64,000 bases of DNA from Oenanthe sinensis (Eukaryota > Streptophyta > Magnoliopsida > Apiales > Apiaceae), in the NCBI GenBank assembly GCA_028671895.1, contig CM053795.1, positions 14,591,501 to 14,655,500 on the forward strand. Direction: 5' to 3'. The notes below the pieces were generated by a model. That model was given only the letters and a program-made list of their open reading frames with translations. It was not told where the DNA came from and searched no databases. The position numbers and the translations under genes are program-made. Position 1 is the stretch's first letter; every line of letters begins with the position of its first letter. Of the stretch, positions 10,553-22,884 are shown piece by piece.

Positions 10553-11924
10553 TCACAGTCATTGTATTCTTAATTTCTTTTATGATGATCACCCATCATA
10601 TTGTACATATTTGTATATATAGTTTTATTCTAGTTGTAAGATGTATTATTTTTATGAGAATTCGATTGCTAGAAATTGTACAAAAACTAATCATCGTTAA
10701 TTAAATGTAAATATTAGAAAGACATGACAGGCACGTGGGCAATCGAATAAATACTTTCTTATAAGACCAACTTGAGCAATTATCGGGTTCTTTGATCTTG
10801 TAATTGAACTATGCGACCATGTGTGCTTAATTGAGGAATGATAATTGTCGAATTGATGGTTGGTTCAACGTTGTGTCATTGATCACATGGGTCAAATTTA
10901 TTGCATGTGAAAGACTGAAAGCGCATGAAATATACAAGAATTATTTTAGTTTCAACATAAAAGTATGAAATGTGTTTCATCAACATTTTATACTCATTTG
11001 GTTTAAGGAATATAATAAAATCAAAGGAAAAAAAATGAAATTTGAGGAGAAATTTTGAAAAAATGATCGAGTGAGTATAAATTTATTGTGGCAAGAAATA
11101 AAATATTATTTCTTAAATTGAAAGGTTTCAAATCTAAATTAATTGACTAGGAATAGAATGAAATAAATAATATATAAAAACCTGGATATTTACTCATATA
11201 ATAATTTCAAATTTTATTTCATTCATACAATCATACCAATTAAACAGAAAAATACTTTTTCACAGTTAACAAATATAGCATTTCCTGTTTGTTTGCCTTA
11301 ATTTGTCAGTGGAAAATGCTATTCAAAAATTAGTCGGATTAGAGCTTGGTATTATATATGTTCAAAGAAGTTTAAATAAAAAGTCATACATATATTTAAA
11401 GGGTCGGGTTCCCAAACAACTGATACAAATTTTTATCTGTTATAAATTTTCGCCATTTTATAAATGTGTTTAACATGTAAATGTTTTGTGAATTCACGGT
11501 TTCATGTACTCTATTCATGCTTTTTGTAGCTAGAATATCCGCAGAAAAGTATAGCAGATAGATGAATAGCAGCAAACACTTGTTAAAGCTGCCATGGCAG
11601 CTTACATTATCTTGCCATTCTAATATTTTAACGTCACAACTTCTTGCTCGATTGATTTTTGTGCAATCATATATAATATATATTAAAATTAATTTAGAAA
11701 AATGAAATTACTAATAAATTAGGGAATTAATATTATACTCACACGTACTGTTACTACAAACCAGCAATCTTAACATACATAGCTCTATAATAAAATGCAA
11801 CTTTTTTGGTGTTAATTAAGCTGCGTAGTAGAACATGGCTCACATGCATAACAACTGAAAGGAAATACAAACTATTAAAAACCATTCACTAACAGCATTC
11901 AAAGTTGGCTTAAGGTTACACTAA
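10553..11924. repeat. Intergenic; right part is a segmental-duplication copy
   Basis: The 3' UTR of the invertase lies at the left. From about 10850, blocks recur at 17615-17960 (gatggttggttca, gtcaaatttattgcatgtga, gaaatgtgtttcatc), and the last 200 bp before the DUF538 gene (ggctcacatgcataacaact) recur at 18740-18831. The duplication therefore spans the 3' flank as well as the gene. No other gene is seen. Confidence 0.65.
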
Positions 11925-12428
11925 TCAAACCTCCATAACTTCAACTTCTTTAGCACCATTAGCAACTACAGCGTCTCCCTTGGCATTCTTCACATCTTTA
12001 GCTTCCTCAACCTCGAAAGCCGATGCCGAAAAAGTCCTAAACAGCCCTGTTGGAGTCTTGAAGGTGAGCTTCCCAGTAGGAGGATCATCAAGATATGTAT
12101 CACTCACTGTCACCCACATTAACATCTCCTTAGTCTTGACACCAGTTAGTTTCTTGATCTTGCTTTTTTCAACAACTGCAGTGACTTCAGTCCCATAAGA
12201 CACAAGTTTGCCTAGTTTCTCAAACTTGTGCACAATTTTTTTCTTTTGTTTGAGCCAAACAAAGCCAGTGTCTTTCACATAACCACATTCTTCCATGTCT
12301 TTTAGTGGAAGGAGACCATTTGGTAAGCCTACTTCTGAGAGCAACAATTGTGTTTTCACTTTGCAAATCTCATTGCCATGGTGAATCTCTGAGGCACTGC
12401 TTCTTATTTCTTCTGTCACTTGAGACAT
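11925..12428 (-). CDS. DUF538 family protein, copy 1
   Basis: An intronless 167-residue protein starting MSQVTEEIRSSASEIHHGNE, with no signal peptide or membrane segment, so probably cytosolic. DUF538 landmarks are LLSEVGLPNGLLPLKDMEE (about 28-46), the segment GFVWLKQKKK, GKLVSYGTEVTA, GVKTKEMLMWVTVSD and DDPPTGKLTFKTPTGLFRTF. The last 28 residues (EEAKDVKNAKG...) are an acidic/lysine-rich tail absent from copy 3. The biochemical role of the family is not settled; published work links some members to stress responses. It is the closest relative of the gene at 18832 (only scattered substitutions), and the two flanks are duplicated too. Confidence 0.92.
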   Translation of the reverse strand: MSQVTEEIRSSASEIHHGNEICKVKTQLLLSEVGLPNGLLPLKDMEECGYVKDTGFVWLKQKKKIVHKFEKLGKLVSYGTEVTAVVEKSKIKKLTGVKTKEMLMWVTVSDTYLDDPPTGKLTFKTPTGLFRTFSASAFEVEEAKDVKNAKGDAVVANGAKEVEVMEV

Positions 12429-12490
12429 TTTTTCTGTTGTTTATGGGAATGGGAATGGGATTAATGATAATCTCAAGGGAGCGTAGGGTT

Positions 12491-12561
12491 GCTTAATATA
12501 GTTGATTTGCTATATTCTTGGCCTCGAACATGCATAAAACTGCGAAAATGCCACCTTGTGG
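12491..12561 (-). promoter_or_regulatory. Promoter of DUF538 copy 1: TATA box plus conserved block
   Basis: On the minus strand a TATATTAAGC sequence (12500-12491) lies about 65 nt upstream of the ATG. Further upstream, 12561-12521 contains a block (read on plus as gaacatgcataaaactgcga then aaatgccacc) that is also found before copy 3 and, less well, copy 2. Conservation among diverged paralogues suggests function. Confidence 0.55.
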
Positions 12562-14097
12562 TCTGTTTCTCAAAATATACTTTATATTAATGAATTTTAC
12601 CACAATAAAATTTATACTTTCATATGAAAAAGAATTTTATCACAGGGACTCGTTTGTTTGGATGTGCCTTACAAATGAGTATCTATCATGTGTTTGATTA
12701 AATAAATTTTGAATATGACATGAACTCCAACTTTTAAGGTTTTTGTAGTTACTGCAAATCAAATCATGAGAACTTATTTATATAGGTTCACCATGGTCAT
12801 CACAAATTATATACAGTAACTATTTGAGGTCGTTTGATTAACCATTCAATACCTATGTATTTGAAGTTTCTGGAAAGTGTGTATTGGCCTAATTGTTTGA
12901 TTGCACAAAATTAAGGAAATGCAACTTCCAAGCAAGATTGAATAACTTACCCACCCCGGTGGTTATTTGTACATATATTTAAATTCTTATATGAGTAACC
13001 AAACAATATTCTACACTTCATATTAATTTTAAATACCAGATACTTACTACAATTCCTATATGCAACCAAACAAACACTGACATGACCCGTTTGATTTACT
13101 CAACATATATTGTTCTAATCTATAAATAATTAAAACAGGATCAAAGTCACAACTCTCGCTCACCCCAAAATTTGTTAAAACAGAAGGAGTATTTATTTGT
13201 ACTAGTACAAGTCTAATTATTCAAAAATGAAAAGAGGATCAAAAGGACGGTGTCCGCTAACCCTGGAAAAAAAAACCGAGTCGGGGAAAATGCAGCAGCA
13301 GCCCTAAAGGCTGCTTGTATGTGCATTTATTATTTCTTAAATACAGCTAAGTTGTTCATTCACTGTTAATAGCATTATAGCAGGCAGATTGATAGTTGCC
13401 ATAAATGTCGAAGTATATTTAGTTCTCTCATAGTGTTAAGTATTTGAAATTATTATATACTTCCCCCGAGTTATTTGAAGTATAATTCGATCTCTTATAG
13501 TATGTTTTTCATATTATTTGTGTTTTATTTTTCTACATACTTTTATTTTAACTTTATAATTAAAATTATTATTTTTGATTTTTTATGTGAATTATAATAT
13601 TAGATAAATATTTTTATTTATAACAATAAAATTTTTAAAATAATAATTATAATTATACAATCAACACTTTGGAATGTGTGATATTAAAAAAGAATAATAT
13701 ATATTATTAAAGATGTGTTGGAATTTTTTATCAAGTTATAATTATATCTAATTTATAACCATGATTTTATTTAATATTATAATAACATTTATTTGTATTT
13801 AATTTTTTTAATGATTTGTATTTTTTGTTCTTTGATTAATTAATGTATACATATTTTGATATATAATATATACGAGAATTATATTTTTAGGGGTTTTGAT
13901 AAGTCAAATTTAGCCTTAATAAGGGTGAGCACATGTTTCTGAAAAAAATTCACCACAAATTTTTTTAAAAAATTATAAAAGTGCCTTTCAAAAATACCTC
14001 CCCGAGATTTACTCAATGTCACGCCTCCGGGATCACCTTACATCCCTATAACATTGTATTCAAATGCATATATAAAAAAAAATGCATAAGTTCTAAA
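12562..14097. other. AT-rich intergenic DNA
   Basis: No credible gene; short open frames here are low-complexity. A phrase at 13990-14050 (tacctccccgagattt, cacgcctccgggatcacc) is GC-richer than its surroundings and may be a repeat remnant. Confidence 0.45.
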
Positions 14098-14592
14098 TTT
14101 ATAACTAAAATAAAATATATCTATTTGCAATATCATCAACTAACAAATAAAGTTGAATATAGTTAAGTTAAAGTGGTCACTCATTACATTAAAATATCTC
14201 ATGTGCCTCATCATTTCTAAAATGGACTCATTTAAATCACTCAAAATATTATATATATATATATATATATCCATTAAATTTATATATAAAAAGGTAAACA
14301 AATAAGTTAGCGGAATATTAATTTGATAATTTATTTGCAACCTGAGTATTTTGAAACATGTCAAATTTAAGTATGTACCTTGAAACAGACTAAATTCCAT
14401 CAATTTTTCGGTTATATTTTTCTTCAAAATTATCGAAATGATATATATATTGATTTGAGTGGTTCGAATGAATCCATTTTAGGAACGGTGAGCCATATGA
14501 GATATTTTAATGAAATCAATGACCACTTTGATATAAAACCATTAACCTTATCATATAACCAAAAATTAGATATATTTAGTTATTTTGTTGAA
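14098..14592. mobile_element. Long inverted-repeat (foldback) element, about 0.5 kb
   Basis: The left arm at about 14098-14240 is complementary to the right arm at about 14455-14592. For example, plus-strand atatctcatgtgcctcat at 14192 pairs with atgagccatatgagatat at 14490, and agtggtcactcatta pairs with aatcaatgaccactt. The centre contains an (AT)10 tract at 14251-14270. I could not define a target duplication, so the class is open. Confidence 0.7.
14251..14270. repeat. (AT)10 microsatellite
   Basis: A perfect AT dinucleotide run inside the foldback element. Confidence 0.95.
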
Positions 14593-15449
14593 TCTATACT
14601 ATATTATTAAAGTCGTAAGGGCAAATTTTTGGTCGGTGGACCATCCGATCTGGTCATTTTATCTCTTACTCAACTTTAAATACATGTTTGGCTTCTACTC
14701 AATTTCCTCATTGCTCAACCTCTATAATTTATTTAAAATCATAATTTATTAATTAAATTTTATGAATATTAAAATAATAATATTATTTTATTTATATTAA
14801 TTAAATTTTATTACTATACTATATCTATATTATTTAAACTTTTATATTATATTATTCTAAACAAACTTCTCTTTTAATTAGAATATAGAGTTATAATCAC
14901 AATCTACTAACATGTTTCATTCAACACATAAGTGGGGAATCCTCTTGGCATCAACGATTCGAAAGGTTTTTTTCCATATTATATTATAACAAAAAAAAAA
15001 AAAATCATCTTACCTATGTGAATCATAAAAAAGACGTTAATCGTTCAATTTTAGGTGAATCACAGAATCGATCATAATCATCCAATTTTAATAAAATCTA
15101 ATTTTAGAAAAAATATATCATGCATACAACTCTACCCCTCCTTTTATATAACTGCTCACGTATAATATTATATTATATTTAGATTTTATTCTATATTTTC
15201 TATTTTTAGAATCTTATTTTTCCTATAATTTTTATTTAATATAGTTTACTCACATTCAACTCAATTTCATCACTATTATGCTTCTCATTAAAGTTTATGA
15301 ATATTAATATATAAACATTATTGTATAAAAAATGTAAAAAGAAATTAATAATAAAATAAATTATCATATTAAATGAAATATTTAAATTATATAAAATAAT
15401 TAATATATAATTTATTAATAGCATCCGTGTTGCACGGGTTATAACCTAA
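14593..15449 (+). mobile_element. Non-autonomous Helitron 1 (857 bp)
   Basis: The 5' end is TCTATACTATATTATTA, preceded by A (14592). The 3' end is ATAACCTAA (a CTRR terminus at 15446-15449), followed by T (15450). About 10 nt before the end lies a short hairpin, CCGTG-TTG-CACGG (15425-15437). TC start, subterminal hairpin, CTRR end and insertion between A and T are the Helitron hallmarks. The 3' 350 bp match the element ending at 61984. No Rep/helicase coding is present. Confidence 0.85.
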
Positions 15450-16689
15450 TATAAATAATAATTTAACATCAAAACTCATTTTGCAGTATTATATTACGAT
15501 GATAATAACTATTAACTATTCTTTAATTAGCACCATACACGCGCTTTCGATGCAAAACTGCAATCGCATGTTTTCGGTTTTAAAAATTAAAAATCATAAC
15601 CGTAATTTAATTGTCGGTTTCGGTTTTAAAATAAACGGTTCGGTTTTAATCGGTTTAGTTTAACTACAAAACCGAATAAAATAAAAATGAAACAAAAATA
15701 AATTATAATTTAAATAACGAAGTTTTTTTTTTGACAAATAAAAACCATTCTTTTAGGGGAATTGTAAAAAAAAGGGTTAGTTACCGGCAGCACAGAATTC
15801 TGAGCTTAGAACTTCTTAAATCTGTATAAGTAAAATATGTTTTAAGGCCTAAGTAGTTCAGACAAAGTTCGGACTTTAGACTAATGCTACCATTATACTG
15901 TAACTTAAATCTGGAATATAGTTCGCATGGCAATAATGTTACCCGTGAATACTTATGCTTACCTAAAGAGAAATTGTTAAACAGCAATCCTTAATCATTC
16001 CAAAATTCTCATAAAAATACAAGTAAATTCAATTCTTAACTGAACCATAAACATATTACGAAGGATTAATGTTTGTGTCATTCATTTGTATCGGATTTCA
16101 AACTTAATTTTATAAATGTCCAATCATTGAAGCAAGCACAGAGAAAATTAAATAAACTGATTAAAAATTAAATATTCGAGCAATCCTTTAGACCTGATCA
16201 CATCAGTATAGCAGGTTGGTTATAGATCGACTATATCTAAAAATTTATATAAATTATATATATAATAAATTTATTTATTTTAATTATCGGTTCGGTTCGA
16301 TTTTTTTCAGTTCGGTATTAACCTAAACCGGAACCGAAACCAATCAAACGGTTCAGTTTATAATTTTCAGTTTCGGTTTTGATTTTATATAAATCGGTTT
16401 TTATCAATTATTATCGATTTTGGTTCGATTTCGATTTTATTTCAATTTTTTGTGAGCCCTACCTGCACCAGATATATAAATACTTCTAATGTGCATATAT
16501 CAAACATCCTACATGCAGCATAAGTGCATAACCATATAAAAACTTGTATAAAAAGAGAAAAATAAAAAATTAGTATATAAAACTAGAATGGGCCAAATGA
16601 TTTGTAATATTGGTGAATCGGTGATGAGGGTCTTGAGTTTTAGAGTGTTGAGTTAAAATCAGTTTTTGAGGCTCTAATGTATATATGTC
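15450..16689. repeat. Repeat-derived intergenic DNA rich in CGGTTCGGTTT motifs
   Basis: Stretches at about 15570-15680 and 16285-16465 are built from cggtttcggttt/cggttcggtt phrases, and the right one ends near gtgagcccta. This style is seen in hAT-type MITEs, and the intervening 600 bp may be a later insertion, but I could not pair the ends. No gene. Confidence 0.4.
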
Positions 16690-16885
16690 AGGGGCGGACT
16701 TAGGTAGCAGGGAGGGGTGCCCAGGAGTTCACTGGGTTCTGGGTTGAAGGATTGAAAGCGGTATATGGAGTAATATTTATTTAGGAACCCACTAAATTAT
16801 TAATTAGGAACCCACATAATGCCATAAATTTGTATATAAGGTTTTTGAAAATTTTGGAGTCGGCGCCTTAGGTATAAGTCAGGCC
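16690..16885. mobile_element. hAT-like MITE fragment
   Basis: It begins CAGGGGCGGACTTAGGTAG, a terminus typical of a widespread plant hAT MITE, and carries internal phrases aggaacccac repeated twice. The right end (ggtataagtcaggcct) is only a degenerate complement, and no clear 8-bp duplication remains. Confidence 0.45.
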
Positions 16886-18048
16886 TATAATCAGGGCCAA
16901 CCATGTTGATGCAATGATGAACCGATGATCAATGCTTAAGGGCAAAGAATAAACAGAATATGGCCTTCAACTGAAACTTCAAAACCCCAGAACAGTAAGA
17001 GTAATTATAAGCCAATTTTTACTCCTCAGGAAGTCAAGATCACACACAAATATAACTCATATGAGGTTTACTCTGCTTGGCCTTTGTGTCTCTGTTTATA
17101 TAACAGCATGCACTTTTTTTAGCCTTAATTCGGGTAAATCTAAAATATAATACAATCTATTAATCAAAAACTCTGTTAGAAAAAAAATTATAAAAACGCA
17201 ACTAAAATAATAATTCAATAATCAGTGTACTCCAAATCTAAGATTTTCGAACTCAAATGCACCTCAACTCACTGTTACAGGATGTACCTCTGCTCGCTCT
17301 TATATCAAACCTCAAATATTAAAAGGAATATGGTTAACTCGCTCTGTGTCTATATTTAGTATCCTTTCGTTTCTTCTTTTTTATACAGAGGAGAGACGGT
17401 AGAAATCTGTGTAGTTCATAGACTCCAATTTGACAATATTTAGTAGTAAAACAATAGGCCTTTTTAGTTATTGAAATGCAACAATAATTAAAAAAAGAAT
17501 CTTCATGAAAACAAGTTTCTTATCGCCAGATCTATGCGTGTTATCAGATACCTTACCGACTGATAATTAGTTGCATCATAAATTGAACATGAGTCACATT
17601 TTTGGACTTAATAAATGAGAAATCGATGGTTGGTTCATAATAGTTGTGTCATTGATAAGGTCAAATTTATTGCATGTGAAAGCACAGGAAATATACAAGT
17701 TAAGTCATCCCATTTTGTAGTACTGTTAGCGTTTGGTACTAGTACGAAATGCTGCATAGAGACAAACATTAATGTCGTTTTCTATGTGATCGGCACGCAA
17801 TTAATTTTTTTTATCTGACTTTTATTTTGACAAACTGTATTGGTGACCAGTTATTAACTTCTCTTTAACCATTCATATTGGTGGTTGAATTTATTTATTT
17901 TATTTTGAATGCAAAATCATGAAATGTGTTTCATCGAACAACATTTATACATTTTTTTCCTTTGGGTTAGATCCATCTCCAAATTAGCGTTAAAATTTAG
18001 GTCCCGTTTGACTAATTTAATAAGTGGAATATCTAATATGAGTACTAA
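16886..18048. repeat. Intergenic, with the second copy of the DUF538 3'-flank duplication
   Basis: No gene. From about 17615 the sequence is homologous to the region starting at 10850 (gatggttggttca, ggtcaaatttattgcatgtga, gaaatgtgtttcatc), marking the distal edge of the duplicated block. Confidence 0.55.
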
Positions 18049-18384
18049 GAGCATCTCTGCGGGGTACTAATTAAAGTTGACGACATTGATAAATTATTTA
18101 AAAAATTAATAAAAAAATTTTTCTTTTTTTAATAATATTTTGGCACCTTTTAGAAAATTTTATTCCAATGATTGACACTCAAAGTTATCAATATTTAATA
18201 CATGTATAATTAATATTATATATGAATATTTATGATTTTAATGTGATGTAAAATATTTTTACAATTTCGAAAGGGTGTCAAAGGGTGCCAAAAATTGACC
18301 ACTTTGATTGACATCCTCTCACTCCGATGGAGTGTCAAGAGTGCTAGGGTCGTGTGTCATTTGACACCCACATTGGTGATGCTT
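18049..18384. mobile_element. Tourist/Harbinger-type MITE (336 bp)
   Basis: The left end GAGCATCTCTGCGGGG and right end ...ACATTGGTGATGCTT are imperfect inverted repeats, and both are flanked by TAA (18046-18048 and 18385-18387), the 3-bp duplication expected for PIF/Harbinger. It lies within the duplicated 3' flank of DUF538 copy 2 and is absent from the copy 1 flank, so it inserted after the duplication. Confidence 0.75.
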
Positions 18385-18831
18385 TAAGTAATTTATAATT
18401 TTAAAAAATGTATAACTTATTTATACAATTTATAAGTTATCAGATTCGGGAGAAACAAATGAAATCTTTGTTTTTGTTTCTGTAGATGTTCAAAAAGTCG
18501 TTCATATGTTAAACTCTGAACTTTAAACATTTGGTGTATTAATCATCCACAAATACCAACAAAACTTGTTAGTACTTTGGTAAGTTGTGTAATCATTTAG
18601 CAGATAAAGAGTTCAAGAAATAAAATGGTCACAAATAGTTATAAATTAGGAAATTAATATTACAATCATATTGTTACTACAAACCTGCAATCATGATTCA
18701 TGACATGATGCATTTTTTCTTGGTGCTAAGCTACTTAAAACATGGCTCACATGCATAACAACTGAAGGGAAATACAAACTATCAAGACCATTCACCAACA
18801 GCAACGTCACTTGGCTTAAAGGTTACACTAA

Positions 18832-19335
18832 TTAAACCTCCTTGACTTCAATTTCTTTGGCACCATTAGCAACCACATTGTCTCCCTTGGCATTCTTCAC
18901 ATCTTTAGCTTCCTCAACCTCGAAAGCCGATGCCGAAAAGGTCCTAAACAGCCCTGTAGGGGTCTTGAAGGTGAGTTTTCCAGTGGGAGGATCATCAAGA
19001 TAGATATCACTCAGTGTCACCCACATCAACAGCTCCTTAGTCTTGACACCAGTTAGTTTCTTGATCTTGCCTTTTTCAACAATTGCAGTGACTTCAGTCC
19101 CGTAAGACACAAGTTTGCCTATTTTTTCAAACTTGTGCTCACTTTTTTTCTTTTGTTTGAGCCAAACAAAGCCAGTGTCTTTCACATAGCCACATTCTTC
19201 CATGTCTTTTAATGGAAGGAGACCATTTGGTAAGCCTACTTCTGAGAGCAAGAACTGAGATTTCACTTTGCACATCTCATTGCCATAGTGAATCTCTGAG
19301 GCACTGCTTCTTATTTCTTCTGTCACTTGAGACAT
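18832..19335 (-). CDS. DUF538 family protein, copy 2
   Basis: An intronless protein of 167 residues, collinear with copy 1 and differing by scattered substitutions (for example NEMCKVKSQFLLSEVGLP, KSEHKFEKIGKL, and an IEVKEV terminus). The DUF538 core and acidic C-terminal tail are intact, with no signal peptide. Both flanks match those of copy 1, including the downstream ggctcacatgcataacaact block. It is therefore a segmental duplicate about 6.9 kb from copy 1, and both copies appear functional. Confidence 0.92.
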   Translation of the reverse strand: MSQVTEEIRSSASEIHYGNEMCKVKSQFLLSEVGLPNGLLPLKDMEECGYVKDTGFVWLKQKKKSEHKFEKIGKLVSYGTEVTAIVEKGKIKKLTGVKTKELLMWVTLSDIYLDDPPTGKLTFKTPTGLFRTFSASAFEVEEAKDVKNAKGDNVVANGAKEIEVKEV

Positions 19336-19420
19336 TTTTTCCTACTGTTTATGGTGTTTCTTTATCTTTTTTATCTGAGGACAAGAAGAGTGTGGTGGAT
19401 TGGGGTAAATTCTGAAGGGT

Positions 19421-19482
19421 TAATATAATAGAATGTCATGCATTTGTCCTTGGACATGTTTATAATTACTAAGATGCCACTG
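19421..19482 (-). promoter_or_regulatory. Promoter of DUF538 copy 2
   Basis: A minus-strand TATTATATTA (19430-19421) lies about 90 nt upstream of the ATG. A weaker version of the paralogue-conserved block (ttggacatg... and gatgccactg on plus, 19449-19482) lies further upstream. Confidence 0.45.
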
Positions 19483-20991
19483 TCATAAGCTACAGTACCT
19501 TGTGAAACAATCCGCCAAAAACATAATTAAGTAACACGAGTGATTGTGTGTGCAAGCAACAGAGTAGTGTATGACAATAAACAAACTGTTAAAGAGAAGG
19601 GATAAGAAACGGAAGATGTCTCGAGTCCAGTGCGGAACTGTCTTCTTAAAGCTATTTCGCCTCTCACCGTATGTTTGAGTCGATAGCCTCTCAGGATAAA
19701 ACGAGAACACGATGATGTCACGAAGAACCACACCTTCAGCGAGCTTGAACAGAGCAAGAAAACTATCACCAGGAAGAGAACGACTGTATTTAGGGTTTAG
19801 GGCAGAAGATAGATTGAATTACCTAAGACCGAATAAGATGATGTCACGAAGAACCACACCTTCAGCGAGCTTGAACAGAGCAAGAAAATTATCACCAGGA
19901 AGAGAACGACTGTATTTAGGGTTTAGGGCAGAAGATAGATTGAATTACCTAAGACCGAATAAGATGAATATATAGACCGGGAAAAACTTGAGCGCTACAT
20001 AATTTCTTAAATTACCACGCATTTTTTTAATTAATCACGCGTTATTTAATAAAGGAAATCAATTCGTAATCAATTTCGAATTAATAATAATACTTATTAT
20101 TAAAACAAAATAACGAATTATTATATTGAACTAAAGTCCAGTGGAAATTTGACAGTAACTTTGATGTCAAACACTAACTTTCATACCATGATCCTCACAA
20201 CAACTTTGATCTGAGTTTACTGTCAAACACTAACTTTCATGCCCTGATCCTGGCAATTACTTTGATTTCAGCGCACGTGAGCGGTGAAACAATACCATAC
20301 TAACACATCTTAAACACTATATAAGTGTTCTACTATACAAAGTCATAGAAAACTCTTTTCCAATTCAATGTGAGATTCAAGTTCTTATTTCTAGATTTTC
20401 ACTTTCAAGATACCAATTTTGGATAATCATATCTCATCCATTTTTTGATCATTTTGAATACTTAAATATGTGTTGGAAAGCTCTCTCGAAAAAAAACGTA
20501 CTCCAATCATAACTTGTTGCGCGCACGCATCCAAGAATTATTCAAATTTAGACTCAAAATGACTTAATAATGTGGGGCTTCTACCCACATTTTCCAACAC
20601 CGTTCAATGTCAAATATCTACCTTTAAATGTCTCTGAAGATAAGGACGCCTGTAGTTGTGATTCTAAAGATAAGCTCTTTTTGCATCTTTCAAAATTGAA
20701 AGCATACTTTTACGAATTTAGCGAGCAGTACAACTCAGATAAATATATATCTTTTCAATCTTAACTCAAGTGATACTATGTACTTTTTATTTCGATAAAT
20801 CGATAAATTCTCCAATTTTAAGACTACAAAAAATTAATAGAGATTCTGCAGTATATTGATTCTCACTTGTATTTTTTTTCTTTTCTCATTCGGTATCAAT
20901 GAAAGGGAAAATGTTCTCCAAACGCTTCCTGAATCTATCGGTATAATATTTCACACAATGACACAATATAGTTACTCATTCGGTCACTAAG
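19483..20991. other. Intergenic DNA with a tandem duplication
   Basis: Apart from the 126-bp duplication listed separately, I see no gene. A pair of near-repeats (caaacactaactttcat at about 20168 and 20225) lies at 20150-20280, and cactatataagtgttc at about 20317 resembles an LTR core promoter, but no LTR ends could be found. Confidence 0.4.
19711..19962. repeat. 126-bp tandem duplication (two near-identical units)
   Basis: Unit 1 is 19711-19836 and unit 2 is 19837-19962, starting gatgatgtcacgaagaacc. They are almost identical, with one obvious change (aaaactatc against aaaattatc). Because 126 is a multiple of three, an open frame at 19712-19975 reads as a doubled 42-residue peptide (MMSRRTTPSASLNRARKLSP...). 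I do not regard that peptide as demonstrated coding sequence. Confidence 0.9.
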
Positions 20992-21574
20992 AGCGCTCAC
21001 AATGGGGTGTCCATTTATCACATTGGGACACGCAAACCGACACAAGCAATAGATCTACTAACATTTTACATATACTTTGTATAAAAGTGGTCAGTGGCCA
21101 CCAGACCGGCCACGCCCATTTACCATTCTTTAAACAATTTAATAATATTCAATTCATATGTACATGCTATTATACATTTACTACCTTATCTTACTTTAGT
21201 TTACACAATATCATGTACTAGCCGTTTTTTTATAACCGTTAAATTGTTAACGTTAAATTAAGAACAATTATATTTTTATTTATAAATACACAATTCTCAC
21301 ATCTTATTATTCATAATTTGTTGAATCTCCGGTTCGTCCTAAAGGTACAAAAGCGGCTAAAAGGAAGAGAAAAGGGAAGACAAGAACAGTAGAAGCATCT
21401 GAAGAGTATGAAGAATTACGAGCTAGTGCATGCAGAATGTTGAACCTGATGGAAAAATTAAATGAAACTCGACAGCCAGAGATTGAGACTCGGTAAAAAG
21501 AGATTGAGGCAAAACAAACTGAGATGGATTTACAAGTCATTTTGGCATATACTACCAAAATGAATGTTACTTAG
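20992..21574 (+). mobile_element. PIF/Harbinger-derived remnant with ORF1 tail
   Basis: The left end, TAA then GAGCGCTCACAATGGGGTG at about 20988-21010, has the look of a Harbinger terminus. At 21323-21574 the plus strand reads ESPVRPKGTKAAKRKRKGKT and onward, a basic stretch followed by a charged helix, as in the C-terminal (NAM-associated) part of Harbinger ORF1 Myb-like proteins. The frame has a TAA at 21494-21496 where CAA is expected, so it is dead. I could not locate the right terminus. Confidence 0.55.
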
Positions 21575-22884
21575 CGGAAAAACCTTTTATCCCGTATGAA
21601 ACGTATATTCAAAATACTATATAAATGCGTGATAAACGGACACATCGTCAGCTATAAAATGACTTGGTTGAGCATATCTCGCAGTTCCACAATAATCGTT
21701 AATTTTTTTATATTGTAATGTTTTAAATTTAACGCAAACTTATGTGATGCTTTTAATGTAATATTTTTCCTTGGAATTGTTTTTTTAATAATATGATGTA
21801 TTTTAATTACAGGACATGTCTTTTATTTTAATAATATTTTTAAAATTTTTAATCACTTTAATTTGATTATTAAAATTTTAAATTTATTTAATTAAACTAA
21901 AATTAAATTATAAAATATCAGTTTAATACAAATATAATATAACAAGAATAAAATGGGTCCTATAAAATGTGGGAAATGGACTTGGCATTGTATGAAATTG
22001 GTCACTTTTTTCATTTGCTCACTTGAGGGTGAGATGACATTCGGTGGAGTCCGGAAAAAAGTGGAAACGCGCTACAGCAGTGAAGGTGCTCCAAGGTAAA
22101 GAGAGAATATCGTTTGGAAGAGAGAGAGATGCTTTGTTGACAATTAATTTGATCATTCCTAAGTTGATCTTACCGATTTTTTTATCCCTGCTTCGGTTTG
22201 CATTTTCTGGATAGCCAGAATTCGCAACGATTTTAAATTTTGAATCTAATACCGGAGGGCTTAATCGGTTCTAAAAGATTTCAAGAATAGAAAACAAGAT
22301 TATTTTTTTCTTGAATGCTTTGGCAAAATTCTTTGAAGTTTTAACTCCATTTCCCCCCCTAATTTTTGAACATCTGCTTATCAGTAGCCTTAGTCTTAAA
22401 AAAGTATACAAGTAACATCTTTTCTCTTGAAAAAGTTGTTATATATGTTCTCTACACGCTGCGTGGACACGTAATTTTCACTTTGAACTTCCTTGTGGCC
22501 AACTGTAATTAAGTAACCTTGTCCAGTTGTCCCTCATACTGTATTCAACTTAAATTCATACGTTATCGATATGTTTGCTGAGTGTAACTGTTAACCAATA
22601 CTAATTACTTGCACATAATTAAACACGTCAACCACCAGCCAAATACACAACACAATCTAAACTCCCTTAACACACATAAACCCGAATACAAATGATCATA
22701 AACAACGCTTTTATTTTCAATGAAATCTCAAATATTCATACAGAGATAGTAAAAACATTATAACAAAATAGATATATTAGCATCGTAATAATAATAATAG
22801 TTCATGACATGCATATCAGATTTCTTGACCTGACCATATATTTGTTGCATTTTGGCTTCGTGCCATATCGCCATGCATGCATGA
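21575..22884. other. Intergenic DNA
   Basis: AT-rich, with no credible gene. The last few hundred bases should be the 3' flank of DUF538 copy 3. Confidence 0.5.

Noticed and set aside
13981..14166. A 61-residue plus-strand frame
   Set aside because: No start codon of ATG type at the given position, no domain, overlaps the arm of the foldback element.
20992..22100. A complete Harbinger element with both termini
   Set aside because: No right-hand terminus complementary to GAGCGCTCACAATGGGG was found up to 22.1 kb, so only a remnant is claimed.
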